A stretch of 64,000 nt of DNA from Niveibacterium umoris (GCF_014197015.1 NZ_JACIET010000002.1:1364001-1428000); one strand, 5' to 3'; positions 44,978-54,596 are shown, numbered from the stretch's first letter. Translations and numbers: made by a program. The notes: generated from the sequence alone by a model not told the origin.

Positions 44978-46075
44978 TCAGCAGAACAGCGTCAGCACGC
45001 CGGTATAGCCGTAGAGGCGTGCGCCGAGCAGCTCGCCGGAAGCGAAAAAGCCGGTAAGCGGAATGTCGCCAAACACGCGCTGGATGGCTTCCACTTCGCT
45101 GTCGTCACGCTCGAACAGCGAGCCGCCGCGGCCGGTGCAGCTGACGTAGAGGGCCGCCATCGGCGGCGCCGGGCAGCGTTCGCGCAGACGCAGCAGCATG
45201 TCGTCGAGATCGAGCGCGGCCGATTCGGCGTCGCGCCGCACAAAGAACACCTGCTGGCCTTCCTCGGCGAGGTCGTCGATCGCGAGTCGCCCGCCGTTGG
45301 GGTCGATGCCGATGACGTGGCGCACGGTGTAGTGCGACGGGTCCTCGTCGTCGGCCAGCGCCAGTTGCACGCCCCGCGCGGCACGCCGCAGGTCGTCGCG
45401 ATACAGCGGGTTCACCACGTCGCGGAACACCGCGATGGCGCGCCGTCCGTCGAGGCGGCCGATCAGGTTGTCTTCGACTTCGGTGGCGACGCGCGCCGGG
45501 CCGAGCTGGCGGCAGCCCTGCGACAACTCGCCGACCAGCGCCACGCTGCGATCAAAGGCGACGCCGCAGATGCCGCCGGCGAAGATGTCGTCCGCCAGCA
45601 GCAGCGCGCCATCGCGCCCGCTTGCCATGCCGCCGGAAAGGTGCAGGCCGCCGAGTTTGCCGGCCATGTCGCGCACGAGATCAGGCATGTCGGGTGTGGC
45701 CGGGTCGGCGTGGCAGATCGCCGAGTGTGCAGCGAACTCGCGCTGCGGCGGCAGCGGCGTACGGCCCGAGAAGATGCGGAAACTGGTTTCCGGAAGGCGG
45801 GCCACCATCAGGCTCAGGCCGGGTGCATCCAACTGGGCGCCTTCCCGTCCGATCAGGCCGATCGCGCTGGCGCCGATCCAATGGGCTACACCGGTGCGGG
45901 CGCGCAGGGCCTGCAGGATCGTTGCGGCCTCGGCATTGAAATGGTCGGACCAGTACAGGAAGCCCAGATTCGCGCCGGCCGGCAGGGAAAAACGTGCGAG
46001 GCAGGCATCGAGGGCGACATGCCAGTCGACCGCGAGCGCAAAGCCGCTCGCGAAGCGGCTGGCAGCGTGGTTCAC
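44978..46075 (-). CDS. FIST-domain protein
   Basis: FIST N- and C-domain protein of 365 residues, no signal peptide or membrane helix. FIST domains are proposed small-ligand (amino-acid) sensors, often linked to signalling, with little biochemistry. N-domain: IGASAIGLIGREGAQLDAPGLS (two halves). C-domain: ALYVSCTGRGGSLF and LTGFFASGELLG. The GTG start at 46075 overlaps the phaM-like stop (GTGA), so it is translationally coupled to it. Confidence 0.87.
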   Translation of the reverse strand: MNHAASRFASGFALAVDWHVALDACLARFSLPAGANLGFLYWSDHFNAEAATILQALRARTGVAHWIGASAIGLIGREGAQLDAPGLSLMVARLPETSFRIFSGRTPLPPQREFAAHSAICHADPATPDMPDLVRDMAGKLGGLHLSGGMASGRDGALLLADDIFAGGICGVAFDRSVALVGELSQGCRQLGPARVATEVEDNLIGRLDGRRAIAVFRDVVNPLYRDDLRRAARGVQLALADDEDPSHYTVRHVIGIDPNGGRLAIDDLAEEGQQVFFVRRDAESAALDLDDMLLRLRERCPAPPMAALYVSCTGRGGSLFERDDSEVEAIQRVFGDIPLTGFFASGELLGARLYGYTGVLTLFC

Positions 46076-46542
46076 GGCTTGTCGGCGGTGCGCCGGGCGC
46101 GGCCCTTGCGCGGCGCCTGGCTGGCTTCTTCGGGCGGCGTTTCTTCCGCTTGGCGCGCGGTCTGGACGAGATTCCAGGGCCACAGCGATGCCGGGTTGAA
46201 CGGGTTGCTCTGCTGCGCCTGCGGCGCTTCGCCGGCCGGCGCCTCGGCCGTGGCCTGCTCCGCGCGACTCGATGCAGCTGCCGCAGCGGCGCGTGCGCTA
46301 TCGCTCATCGCCTGCATCGCCGCCAGCGTGGCGCGCTGCATTTCAAGGCCCTGGATCGTGGTCTGCAACATGCTCAGATTCATCTTCAGCCAGCCTTCGA
46401 CCGCTTTCATGTCGGTGATGCGCTTTTCCAGCTCGCCGACGTCCAGCGTCGGGGCGACCATGCCGGGCAGGGCGAAGCCCATCTGGCCCCACAGGTTCTT
46501 CATGAACTCCAGCGGATCCTGCATCGTGTGTTCGCTGCTCAT
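46072..46542 (-). CDS. phaM: PhaM-family polyhydroxyalkanoate granule protein
   Basis: PhaM-like protein of 156 residues. The N-terminal domain (FMKNLWGQMG; PTLDVGELEKRITDMKAVEGWLKMN in parts) matches the family that binds PHA synthase; the C-terminal tail is lysine/arginine-rich (RKGRARRTADKP), as in Ralstonia PhaM, which tethers polyhydroxybutyrate granules to the nucleoid. No pha synthase gene is in the window. It lies between a ParA-like gene and a FIST gene on one strand. Confidence 0.87.
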   Translation of the reverse strand: MSSEHTMQDPLEFMKNLWGQMGFALPGMVAPTLDVGELEKRITDMKAVEGWLKMNLSMLQTTIQGLEMQRATLAAMQAMSDSARAAAAAASSRAEQATAEAPAGEAPQAQQSNPFNPASLWPWNLVQTARQAEETPPEEASQAPRKGRARRTADKP

Positions 46543-46617
46543 CGCATGCTCCGGTTGGCTGTATCCCTGTGCCCGATCATAGCCCAGCGGTGTTTCGGCT
46601 GCCGATTCGGGTGTCGC

Positions 46618-47277
46618 TCATTCCTCGTCGCCGCTGGCGGCGGCCAGTTCAAGGGCGCTGGCGACGTCTTCCTGCGGGTCTTCGAAGATCGCGAGGATCT
46701 GTTTGGCGAGCGCACGCGCGCTGTTGTTCAGCTGCGCCGGCAATTCGTCGGGAATACGTTCCTGCAGCAGCAGCTTGGAGGACGATAGCGCGAAGAACGG
46801 CGGCAGGATGCGCTCGCGGAACTCGAGCGGCAGCGTGTCGATCAGGCGCGTCGCGGCGTCGAGCTGGAAACGGTTGCGTGGCCACTGCGACGGCAGGGCC
46901 CAGGCCTTGGGCAAGAGATCGAGGTCGCGCATGACGGTGCGCAAGTCTTCTTCCGAGTCGCGGAAGGGCAGCAGGACGACGTCGGACATCTGGTAGAGCG
47001 TGATGTCGGTGATCGTACGGTTGGCGCCGCCATCGAGCACGCCGATCCAGCTCTTGAGCTCGCGCAGCTTCTCGACCACCTTGTTGCGGGCCACCGGCGA
47101 GCGTGCGTCGGCGATCACGTAACGGCGCCCGGCCGGCGAGAGGGGCTCGCGGTCCTCGTCGGTCATCACACAGGCGGTGCGCCGCCCGAGCAAGGTGAAA
47201 CCGTGGCTCAGCGTGTGGGAGAGCGTGGTTTTGCCGGTGCCGCCCTTGTTGCCGATGATGGAGATGATTTCTGCCAT
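46618..47277 (-). CDS. ParA/MinD-type ATPase
   Basis: P-loop ATPase of 219 residues with the deviant Walker A GNKGGTGKTTLSH (signature lysine present), so of the ParA/MinD class that forms ATP-dependent dimers on DNA or membrane. The Walker B strand reads WIGVLDGGANR rather than the usual DxPP, and no ParB gene is adjacent. Downstream lie phaM and a FIST gene. A role in positioning PHA granules or another cargo is plausible but inferred. It is unlikely to be the chromosomal ParA. Confidence 0.85.
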   Translation of the reverse strand: MAEIISIIGNKGGTGKTTLSHTLSHGFTLLGRRTACVMTDEDREPLSPAGRRYVIADARSPVARNKVVEKLRELKSWIGVLDGGANRTITDITLYQMSDVVLLPFRDSEEDLRTVMRDLDLLPKAWALPSQWPRNRFQLDAATRLIDTLPLEFRERILPPFFALSSSKLLLQERIPDELPAQLNNSARALAKQILAIFEDPQEDVASALELAAASGDEE

Positions 47278-47311
47278 GGTGGATCTGTCTCCCGGTCGCT
47301 GGCGCTCTGGC

Positions 47312-48175
47312 TCAGCGGGCTGTTGTCGGAATCGGATGTGGCTTCTTTTCGCGCCGCCGCGTGGCCCAGATCAGGCGCTGGCGGGGTACGTCTCCCTCTT
47401 TAACGGCACCGATCGTGTAACAGTAAAGGTTTGTTTTTCGGCGGTCGTTCACCGGGAGTACGCCGTCGGCTTCGACGCCCGGCACCGCGAAGGAATTGCT
47501 CACCAGCACGGCGCCGGGGCGCATTTCGGCGCAGGCCTTGTCCCACACCTCCGCCATCGGTACCGGCGAGAGGAAGGCATACACCACGTCGTAAGCGGAC
47601 CAATCGGCCGCGAAGAAGTCGCCGCGCGCCAGCCGGGCATTGGCCTGTTTGCGCGCCAGCCAGGTCGCCAGTGCAGCGGGTGCGGGGGCGGCTTCGATGC
47701 CGGTGACTTCGGCGTCCGGCCGCAAGCGGGCGAAGGCCCGCACGAAGCTGCCGGTACCGCTGCCGATGTCGAGCACCTTCAGCGGGCCGGCCGGCAGGGC
47801 ATCCGCCAGTGTTGCGACGGTGCGGCGGTTGGAGAGGAACAAGGGCACCTGGGTGCGGAAGCTGGTCCAGTAGACCAGCGCCAGCAGCACGAAGGCCAAG
47901 GCCCAGAGCCAGCGCGGCAGGCCAAGGCCGCTGGCGAGCAGCACGGTGGGCAGGAACACCAGATGTAGCGGCAGCCACCAGCGGTCGGCGCGCATCAGTG
48001 CGGCGGCGAGCGCGGCAAAGATGCCCTGCAGCCCCGCCAGGGCCAGCAGCGAGAAGCCGTAGAGGACACCCATCCTGGCAAAGAGGGCCACCACGCAGGC
48101 TCCCAGCAATTGGGCGACGAGCGCTCGCGTGGCGGGGAAGTGCGCAGGCGATCGGGCGTAAGGGGCATCGGGCAT
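47312..48175 (-). CDS. Membrane-anchored class I methyltransferase
   Basis: Protein of 287 residues. The first about 105 residues form four hydrophobic helices; then comes a Rossmann methyltransferase domain with motif I VLDIGSGTGSFVRAFA, the acidic motif VTGIEAAP and motif IV YDVVYAFLSPVPM. Substrate unknown; the membrane anchor suggests a lipid, quinone or membrane-protein target. Next upstream on the strand is signal peptidase I. Confidence 0.85.
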   Translation of the reverse strand: MPDAPYARSPAHFPATRALVAQLLGACVVALFARMGVLYGFSLLALAGLQGIFAALAAALMRADRWWLPLHLVFLPTVLLASGLGLPRWLWALAFVLLALVYWTSFRTQVPLFLSNRRTVATLADALPAGPLKVLDIGSGTGSFVRAFARLRPDAEVTGIEAAPAPAALATWLARKQANARLARGDFFAADWSAYDVVYAFLSPVPMAEVWDKACAEMRPGAVLVSNSFAVPGVEADGVLPVNDRRKTNLYCYTIGAVKEGDVPRQRLIWATRRREKKPHPIPTTAR

Positions 48176-48230
48176 GGGGCGAAAAGTGCCCCAATTGCCA
48201 CCCGCTAGGCAAGCCGTATCGGCGCGGCGC

Positions 48231-48902
48231 TCAGTTCAGCGAGAGCCCGAAGCGCTCGAAGCGCGGCGCCCAGTTCTCGAGAAAGGCCGCCGACACCAGC
48301 ACGCGTTCGGCGCGGCCGATGAGCTTGTCGCGCGGCACGAAGCCGAAGTAGCGCGAGTCCCCGCTGTTGTCGCGGTTGTCGCCGAGCATCAGGTATTCGT
48401 CTGCGGGCACGGTCACCGGCCCGAAATCGCGGATCGCATGTGCCGCGGGCAGCCATTGCACCGCATGGCTGTGCCCCGCGAGGTCTTCGGTGCTGCGCAG
48501 CGCGGTGGTGCGCGATGCGCCCGGCAGCATCGGTTCGTCACCCGCTTGCGGCGCAGCGTAGCCCAATTGTTTCTCGTTGATCCACAGCATGCCGCCGCGC
48601 ATTTCCACCCTGTCGCCCGGCAGGCCGACGACGCGTTTGATGAGTCGGGTGCCGTCGTGCGGCGAGAAGAAGGTCACCACGTCGCCGCGCTGCGGCGCGT
48701 TGCGATGCGCGAGGACGATGTCGGTGAGCGGGACCTTGAGGTCGTAGGCGAGCCGGTTCACGAGCACCACATCGCCCTCGAGCAGGGTCGGGCGCATCGA
48801 GCCGGAGGGAATCGGGTTCCAGTCCGCCACCGCGGTGCGGAACAGGCCAAGCAGCAGCATGAAGGCGATGAAGCCGCGGTTGTCTCTGAGCAGTTGCTGC
48901 AT
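48231..48902 (-). CDS. lepB: Signal peptidase I
   Basis: S26-family signal peptidase of 223 residues. One N-terminal membrane helix is followed by the catalytic serine in PIPSGSMRPTLLEGD and the general-base lysine in TRLIKRVVGLPGD; GDNRDNSGDSRYFG is the third box. It is shorter than the two-helix LepB normally encoded beside lepA, so it may be a second enzyme in this genome. Confidence 0.94.
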   Translation of the reverse strand: MQQLLRDNRGFIAFMLLLGLFRTAVADWNPIPSGSMRPTLLEGDVVLVNRLAYDLKVPLTDIVLAHRNAPQRGDVVTFFSPHDGTRLIKRVVGLPGDRVEMRGGMLWINEKQLGYAAPQAGDEPMLPGASRTTALRSTEDLAGHSHAVQWLPAAHAIRDFGPVTVPADEYLMLGDNRDNSGDSRYFGFVPRDKLIGRAERVLVSAAFLENWAPRFERFGLSLN

Positions 48903-48985
48903 TGGGTTGTCCCCTGGGTCGTCGATGGTCCTGCTTCGATATGCGCAGACCCTGCCGGTTCCGGGGTTTTTTTAGCGGGTTTGTA

Positions 48986-50869
48986 TCAGGGCGCCGGCGC
49001 AGCGGACTCCGGCGCGAACCACAGTACCTTGCGGCTCAATGGCGTGGCGGCCGGCAGGAGCGGGTTGCCCAGCTCGAAGATGCGTCGGTTCGCCAGCCGC
49101 GCACGCTGGATGGCTTCGCCATGTTCCTGCTGGAACATGCGCTCGAACGTTCCGTCGCGCAGGCAACGTTCGAGCCCGGATTCGATTGCCTCGGCGAGCG
49201 CGCTGTTGTCTGCGCGGACGAAGTAGTAGATCGCCGTCGGGTAGTGGATCGCGAGCGTCGGTTCGACCACCAGATCATCGGCCGCACCATCGACGGCTTC
49301 ATGCCAGATTTCCGGCAGCGCGCGCGGGAACCAGTCGAAGCGGCGCGCCGCCAGCATCTTCGCCAGTCGCGGCGCATCGACGCCGGGCGTCACCGCAAAG
49401 CCCTGCGCCTTTAGGATCCCGAGGTCAGGCCAGTCGAAGCCCTGGCCGGCCTCGATCTGCTTCAGGTCGGACAGCGTTCGCACCGCCTCGAAGCGTGCCA
49501 GCGAGTCGCGTCGCACCAGCGGTATCCGCCAGCCGAACAGGCCCTTGTCGATGGGGATGCGCACCGGCCGGTAGGCGGCCTCGCGCTCGATCGACGTCAT
49601 GCTCCAGGTCACACTCAGCGAGCCGGTGTCGAGTTCGGTAAAGGCGCGGCTCTGCGTCATCGCGTAGCGCGAAGGCCGCATCAGGTAGCGCACGCCCGCG
49701 GCATCCAGCGCGTGCTGCAGGAGGTGGATCGGGTAGTCGGCGCGGTGATCGCCAATCACCTCAGGGTGCGGAAATTCAACGATCAGGCGGGTGTCGTCGG
49801 CGCGCGGCGGACGACGCCACTCGGCGGCGTACGCGAGTTTGAAAGGCTCACGGTTTTCGCGGCTACGCGCCGCAAGGCTCGCAGCGTCGAGCACCAACGG
49901 GCGGCTGGAAGGGTCCGCCTGGGCTGCGCCCGCGAAGGCGCGATGCAGGGCATCGGCGATCTGCCAGCCCTGCAGATCAAGGGGCTCTGCAATGGTTGCG
50001 ATCTGCGCGGACTTCTGCCCCGAAATCCGCGCGAGGGCGCTCGCCGAGCCGTCGCCGGCCGCGATGTTGCGGATATCGCGCCGCCGGATCTCCATCAGCG
50101 GGGCGTTGATATGGTCGAAGTAGATGTCGTTGATGGCGATCGTGTGGGTCCAGCGGCGTCCGAACTGCGCCCCGAGGCGTCGCACCAATGGGGGCATGGA
50201 TTGGGCCGCCGCCGCGATCGGCACGTCCTCGGTGCTCAGTACGTCGCAGCGCGCGCACTCGGCGAGCATCGCGCTCAGGTTTGCGATCTTGCGGTTCGAG
50301 ACGGCAAACCGGCTGTCGCCGATCAGCACGACACCGATCCGTTCGCTTGAGTTGTTGATGGTGTAGTCCACCACGCTGCGGGCGACGTCGTAGGTGGCGG
50401 TGGCAATGTTGGCAAGGAGCCCGTCGGTCGGCCCCGGCTCGGCTGCTGCATGCCAGCCGACCACCGGCAGGTGCCAGCGCGCGGCGACGGCCAGCAGGTC
50501 GCTGACCTGAGCGGCGTCGGCACCGACCAGCACGATGCCGTCGATGTCCTGCTGGATCGACTGTTTGAGGTGCTGGCGGATCTGGCGTGGATCTCCTTCG
50601 CCGTTGAATATGAAAAGCTCCCAGCCGAGTACCCGCGCGGCAGCCTCGAACTCGCGGTAGACACCGACGATGCCGCCATTGCGCATGTCGGCCATGATGA
50701 CGGCGATGTGCTTGCCGCTTTGCGCCAGCGGGCCATCAGCCGTTGGCGCCGACGCCGGGGCCGCGGCTATCGGCGCATTCTCTGCGCACGTGCCGGGGGT
50801 GCAGAACGCGGCGGCAAGCGCGGTGACGCAGATGAGGAAGCGGATGAGGTGACCCTGTGCGCCCGGCAT
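48986..50869 (-). CDS. Periplasmic protein with tandem type I and type II binding domains
   Basis: Exported protein of 627 residues (signal peptide, cleavage near GTCA-EN). About residues 50-345 resemble a sugar-type (LacI/Peripla_BP_4) periplasmic domain: HIAVIMADMRNGGIVGVYREFE, DIDGIVLVGADAAQ, TIAINDIYFDHINAP. About residues 370-610 resemble a family-3 solute-binding domain: YPIHLLQHALDAAGV, LTWSM-type strand, IYYFVRADNSALAEAIESGLE. No membrane anchor, kinase, cyclase or transporter part is present, and no ABC genes are adjacent. It may be a split sensor input or a soluble scavenging protein. Function unknown. Confidence 0.78.
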   Translation of the reverse strand: MPGAQGHLIRFLICVTALAAAFCTPGTCAENAPIAAAPASAPTADGPLAQSGKHIAVIMADMRNGGIVGVYREFEAAARVLGWELFIFNGEGDPRQIRQHLKQSIQQDIDGIVLVGADAAQVSDLLAVAARWHLPVVGWHAAAEPGPTDGLLANIATATYDVARSVVDYTINNSSERIGVVLIGDSRFAVSNRKIANLSAMLAECARCDVLSTEDVPIAAAAQSMPPLVRRLGAQFGRRWTHTIAINDIYFDHINAPLMEIRRRDIRNIAAGDGSASALARISGQKSAQIATIAEPLDLQGWQIADALHRAFAGAAQADPSSRPLVLDAASLAARSRENREPFKLAYAAEWRRPPRADDTRLIVEFPHPEVIGDHRADYPIHLLQHALDAAGVRYLMRPSRYAMTQSRAFTELDTGSLSVTWSMTSIEREAAYRPVRIPIDKGLFGWRIPLVRRDSLARFEAVRTLSDLKQIEAGQGFDWPDLGILKAQGFAVTPGVDAPRLAKMLAARRFDWFPRALPEIWHEAVDGAADDLVVEPTLAIHYPTAIYYFVRADNSALAEAIESGLERCLRDGTFERMFQQEHGEAIQRARLANRRIFELGNPLLPAATPLSRKVLWFAPESAAPAP

Positions 50870-51014
50870 TTCCCTCCTCCGTCATGAAAAGGCCGCGTGC
50901 GTGCCCGGCCCGCGCGCGGTTTGGGCGCTGCGCGATCCGCATGATTCAGTCTAGGAGAAATGCGCAGGGGAATCGCGGGCGCAGTAAGCCTTCCCGCAAT
51001 TCCCCTGCGCTACG

Positions 51015-54000
51015 TCAGGCGGCCTCGACGGCCTTCAGCGCGGGCTTGCCGCCGGTGGCGAATTGCGTCCAGCGCAGCCACAGTGCGTCACGCTCGCGTG
51101 CGGTTTCGGCGTGGTTGCGATCCTTGATGTACCCGAAGCCGCGGATCTTCTCCGGCAGGCCCGCGATCTGCACCGCCAGATCGAGCTTGTCGGCGCTGAG
51201 CTGGCTGGCGAGTCGAGCGATGTCGCCCTCGTATTCGGCAATCAGCGCGCGCTCCATGCGGCGTTCGCGGGTGTAGCCGAACACATCGAGGCGGCCACCG
51301 CGCAGCACCTTGAGTTTTGCGAGGTACTTGAAGGCGGTAAGCACCCAGTCGCCGTACTCGATCTTGCGGATCTTGCCGGTCGCCGGATCTGGCTTGGCCC
51401 ACAGCGGCGGCGCCAGATGCAGCTTGATGCGGTAGTCGCCGTCGAAGGTGTTGCCGACGCGTTCGAGGAAGGCCGGGTCGGTGTAAAGCCGCGCGACTTC
51501 GTACTCATCCTTGTAGCTCATCAGCTTGGCGAGGTTGCGCGCCACGGTTTCTGTCAGTCGGGTGCTGCCGAAAGGGGACTCTGCACGCCGCACCGCCTCG
51601 ACCTGCTGCCGGTAGCGCTCGGCCCAGGCGGCGTCCTGATAGGCAGTCAGGAAGGCCACGCGCGAAGCGACCAGCTCGTCGAGCGTTTGCGCCGGCTTGA
51701 GCGGGATCACAGGGGCCGGCGAGGCGATGCGCTCGACGGCAGCGCGGTCGTGCGCGGCGCGGCGGCCCCAGGTGAGGGCGGCCTTGTTCATCTCGACTGC
51801 GACGCCGTTCATCTCGATGGCGCGCATCAACGCTCCCTCCGACACCGGCACCAAGCCGCGCTGCCAGGCATAGCCGAGCAGGAACAGGTTGGTCGCGATC
51901 GCGTCACCCATCAACGCGGTGGCAAGTTTCTGCGCGTCGAGGAAGTCCACCGCCGCGGGGCCGACGGCATCGGTGATCGCACCCTGCATCTTGTCGAGCG
52001 GGAACTGCCAGTCCGGGTTGTGCGCGAACTCGGAGGTCGGCGATTCGGCGCAGTTCACCACCGCGCGGGTCTTGCCCAGCGCCATCTTCGCGAGTGCTTC
52101 GTTCGAGGCGGACACGATCACATCGCCCCCGATCACCGCGTTGGCTTCGCCGGCCGCCACGCGCACCGCGTGCAGGTCTTCGGGCCGGTTGGCGATCCGC
52201 ACATGCGAATACACCGAGCCGCCCTTCTGCGCGAGGCCGGTCATATCGAGCACGGTGACGCCCTTGCCGTCGATGTGCGCGGCCATGCCGATCAGCGCGC
52301 CGATGGTGACGACGCCGGTGCCGCCCACGCCGGTAATCAGGATGCCGAACGGCTGCGTGGTGTCCGGCAACTGCGGTGCAGGCACCGCGAAGGCTTCTGC
52401 AGTCTGGCCGTTGAGCGCGCGGCCGCGCCGCACCTTGCCACCCTCGATGGTGACGAAGCTGGGGCAGAAACCGTTGAGGCAGGAGTAGTCCTTGTTGCAG
52501 GCCGACTGGTCGATCGCGCGCTTGCGACCGAACTCGGTCTCGACCGGCACGATCGCCATGCAGTTGGACTGCACGCCGCAGTCGCCGCAGCCTTCGCACA
52601 CCGACTCGTTGATGAAGGCGCGGCGCTGCGGATCGGGGAAGCTGCCGCGCTTCCTCCGGCGGCGCTTCTCGGCGGCGCAGGTCTGGTCGTAGATGATGGC
52701 CGAGACGCCCGGCAATTCGCGGAACTCGCGCTGCACGGCATCCATTTCGTCGCGGTGGCGTACCGGCACATGATCGAGGTCGCCGGGGCCGTAGGCGCGC
52801 TCGGTGCCGTCGGTGACGATCACCAGGTTGTGCACGCCTTCGGCCTTGAGCTGGGCGACCAGCATCGGCACAGTGAGCACGCCGTCGACCGGCTGGCCGC
52901 CGGTCATCGCGACCGCGTCGTTGTAGAGGATCTTGTAGGTGATGCCGGGCGCTTTCTCGTTGCCGAGGGCGGCGCGTTGCAGCGCCGCCACGGACTGGCG
53001 CACCGCCAGCAGGCCGGAGTGGAAGTAGGTGCCGTCGCCGAGGTTGGCGAACACATGGCGCGTGTTGGTGAAGGGCGCCTGACCGACCCAGGTGACGCCC
53101 TCGCCGCCCATGTGGGTGAAGGTGGTCGTGTTGCGGCCGTGCATCCAGGTGACCATGTAGTGGCAGCCGATGCCGCCGACCGCGCGCGAGCCTTCGGGCA
53201 CCTTGGTCGAGGTGTTGTGCGGGCAACCGGGGCAGAAGGTCGGCACACGATCGATCGAGAACACCTTCTTCGCCAGCGCCTGTTCCTTCGCTTCAAGGAA
53301 GGCGAGGCGCGCCTTGATGCGGTCCGAGGTGTGAAAGCGCGCGATGCGGCTGGCGATGGCGCGGGCGATCATTGCGGGGGTCAGCTCCCCGGCCGCGGGC
53401 AGCAGCCAGTCGCCGTGCCAGACCTTGCCCTGGCCGCCGACCTCGAAGGCCCACTCACCCTTTTCGTCGAACTTACCGACCACACGCGGGCGCACATCTT
53501 CGCGCCAGTTGTAGAGCTCTTCCTTGAGCTGGTATTCGAGCAGCTGGCGCTTCTCTTCAACGACCAGGATTTCGTCCAGCCCTTCGGCAAACTGGCGCAG
53601 GCCTTCACACTCGAGCGGCCAGACCATGCCGACCTTGTAGAGCCGAATACCGATCTCGGCGGCGAGCCGCTCGTCGATGCCGAGGTCATCCAGTGCCTGG
53701 CGCACATCGAGGTAAGCCTTGCCCGAGGTAATGATGCCAAGTTTGGGCTGCGGCGAATCGATCACGATGCGGTTGAGCCCGTTGGCGCGGCAGTAAGCAA
53801 GTGCGGCGTACAGCTTGTAGTGCAGCAGGCGCTTTTCCTGCACCAGCGGTGGGTCAGGCCAGCGGATGTTCAGACCGTCCGGCGGTAGTGTGAAATCGCT
53901 CGGGATCTTCACTTGCACGCGGTGCGGGTCGATGTCCACGGACGCCGAGGTTTCCACCGTATCCGCGAGCGCCTTGAACGCGACCCAGCAGCCCGAATAG

Positions 54001-54596
54001 CGCGAGAGCGCCCAGCCATGGACGCCGAAATCGAGGTACTCCTGCACCCCCGCCGGCGCCAGCACCGGCATCATCATCGACTTGAAGAAGTGGTCGGTCT
54101 GGTGCGGCAGCGTCGAGGATTTGGCGGCATGATCGTCGCCGGCGATCACCAGCACGCCCCCCTTGGGGCTGGTGCCGGCGGCGTTGGCGTGGCGGAACAC
54201 GTCGCCGGAGCGATCGACGCCCGGCCCCTTGCCGTACCACATCGAGAACACCCCGTCGTACTTCGCGCCGGGGTAAAGATTGACTTGCTGAGTGCCCCAC
54301 ACGGCGGTTGCGGCGAGGTCCTCATTGACACCCGGTTGGAAAACAATCTCGTGCGACTTCAGGTGCGACTTGGCTTTCCACAGCGTTTGGTCGAGGCCGC
54401 CAAGCGGAGAACCGCGATATCCCGAGACGAAGCCGGCGCTGTTGATCCCGGCGGCGCGGTCACGTTCCTTCTGGATCATCAGCAGGCGCACCAGCGCCTG
54501 ATAGCCGGTCATGAAAACTCGACCGGATTCGATCTCGTACTTGTCTTCCAGGCTCACCGCGCGCGCGGCGGCGTGGCCGGACGTTACTTCCGTCAT
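51015..54596 (-). CDS. Fused indolepyruvate ferredoxin oxidoreductase
   Basis: Single-chain indolepyruvate:ferredoxin oxidoreductase of 1193 residues, oxidatively decarboxylating aryl or branched-chain 2-oxoacids to acyl-CoA. It fuses the pyrimidine/alpha part (GYRGSPLGGLDQTLW; VIAGDDHAAKSSTLPHQ), the thiamine-diphosphate part (FCPGCPHNTSTKV; GGEGVTWVGQAPFT; LGDGTYFHSG), a cysteine cluster (CEGCGDCGVQSNC ... CNKDYSCLNGFCPSF) and the gamma domain (ILITGVGGTGVVTIGALIGMAA in two parts). ATG 54596 follows GAGGAG. It stands alone, divergent from the tRNA-tuf operon. Confidence 0.93.
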   Translation of the reverse strand: MTEVTSGHAAARAVSLEDKYEIESGRVFMTGYQALVRLLMIQKERDRAAGINSAGFVSGYRGSPLGGLDQTLWKAKSHLKSHEIVFQPGVNEDLAATAVWGTQQVNLYPGAKYDGVFSMWYGKGPGVDRSGDVFRHANAAGTSPKGGVLVIAGDDHAAKSSTLPHQTDHFFKSMMMPVLAPAGVQEYLDFGVHGWALSRYSGCWVAFKALADTVETSASVDIDPHRVQVKIPSDFTLPPDGLNIRWPDPPLVQEKRLLHYKLYAALAYCRANGLNRIVIDSPQPKLGIITSGKAYLDVRQALDDLGIDERLAAEIGIRLYKVGMVWPLECEGLRQFAEGLDEILVVEEKRQLLEYQLKEELYNWREDVRPRVVGKFDEKGEWAFEVGGQGKVWHGDWLLPAAGELTPAMIARAIASRIARFHTSDRIKARLAFLEAKEQALAKKVFSIDRVPTFCPGCPHNTSTKVPEGSRAVGGIGCHYMVTWMHGRNTTTFTHMGGEGVTWVGQAPFTNTRHVFANLGDGTYFHSGLLAVRQSVAALQRAALGNEKAPGITYKILYNDAVAMTGGQPVDGVLTVPMLVAQLKAEGVHNLVIVTDGTERAYGPGDLDHVPVRHRDEMDAVQREFRELPGVSAIIYDQTCAAEKRRRRKRGSFPDPQRRAFINESVCEGCGDCGVQSNCMAIVPVETEFGRKRAIDQSACNKDYSCLNGFCPSFVTIEGGKVRRGRALNGQTAEAFAVPAPQLPDTTQPFGILITGVGGTGVVTIGALIGMAAHIDGKGVTVLDMTGLAQKGGSVYSHVRIANRPEDLHAVRVAAGEANAVIGGDVIVSASNEALAKMALGKTRAVVNCAESPTSEFAHNPDWQFPLDKMQGAITDAVGPAAVDFLDAQKLATALMGDAIATNLFLLGYAWQRGLVPVSEGALMRAIEMNGVAVEMNKAALTWGRRAAHDRAAVERIASPAPVIPLKPAQTLDELVASRVAFLTAYQDAAWAERYRQQVEAVRRAESPFGSTRLTETVARNLAKLMSYKDEYEVARLYTDPAFLERVGNTFDGDYRIKLHLAPPLWAKPDPATGKIRKIEYGDWVLTAFKYLAKLKVLRGGRLDVFGYTRERRMERALIAEYEGDIARLASQLSADKLDLAVQIAGLPEKIRGFGYIKDRNHAETARERDALWLRWTQFATGGKPALKAVEAA

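Noticed and set aside
51063-53888. Long plus-strand frame opposite the indolepyruvate oxidoreductase gene
   Set aside because: Antisense shadow; the oxidoreductase is a complete, well-conserved gene.
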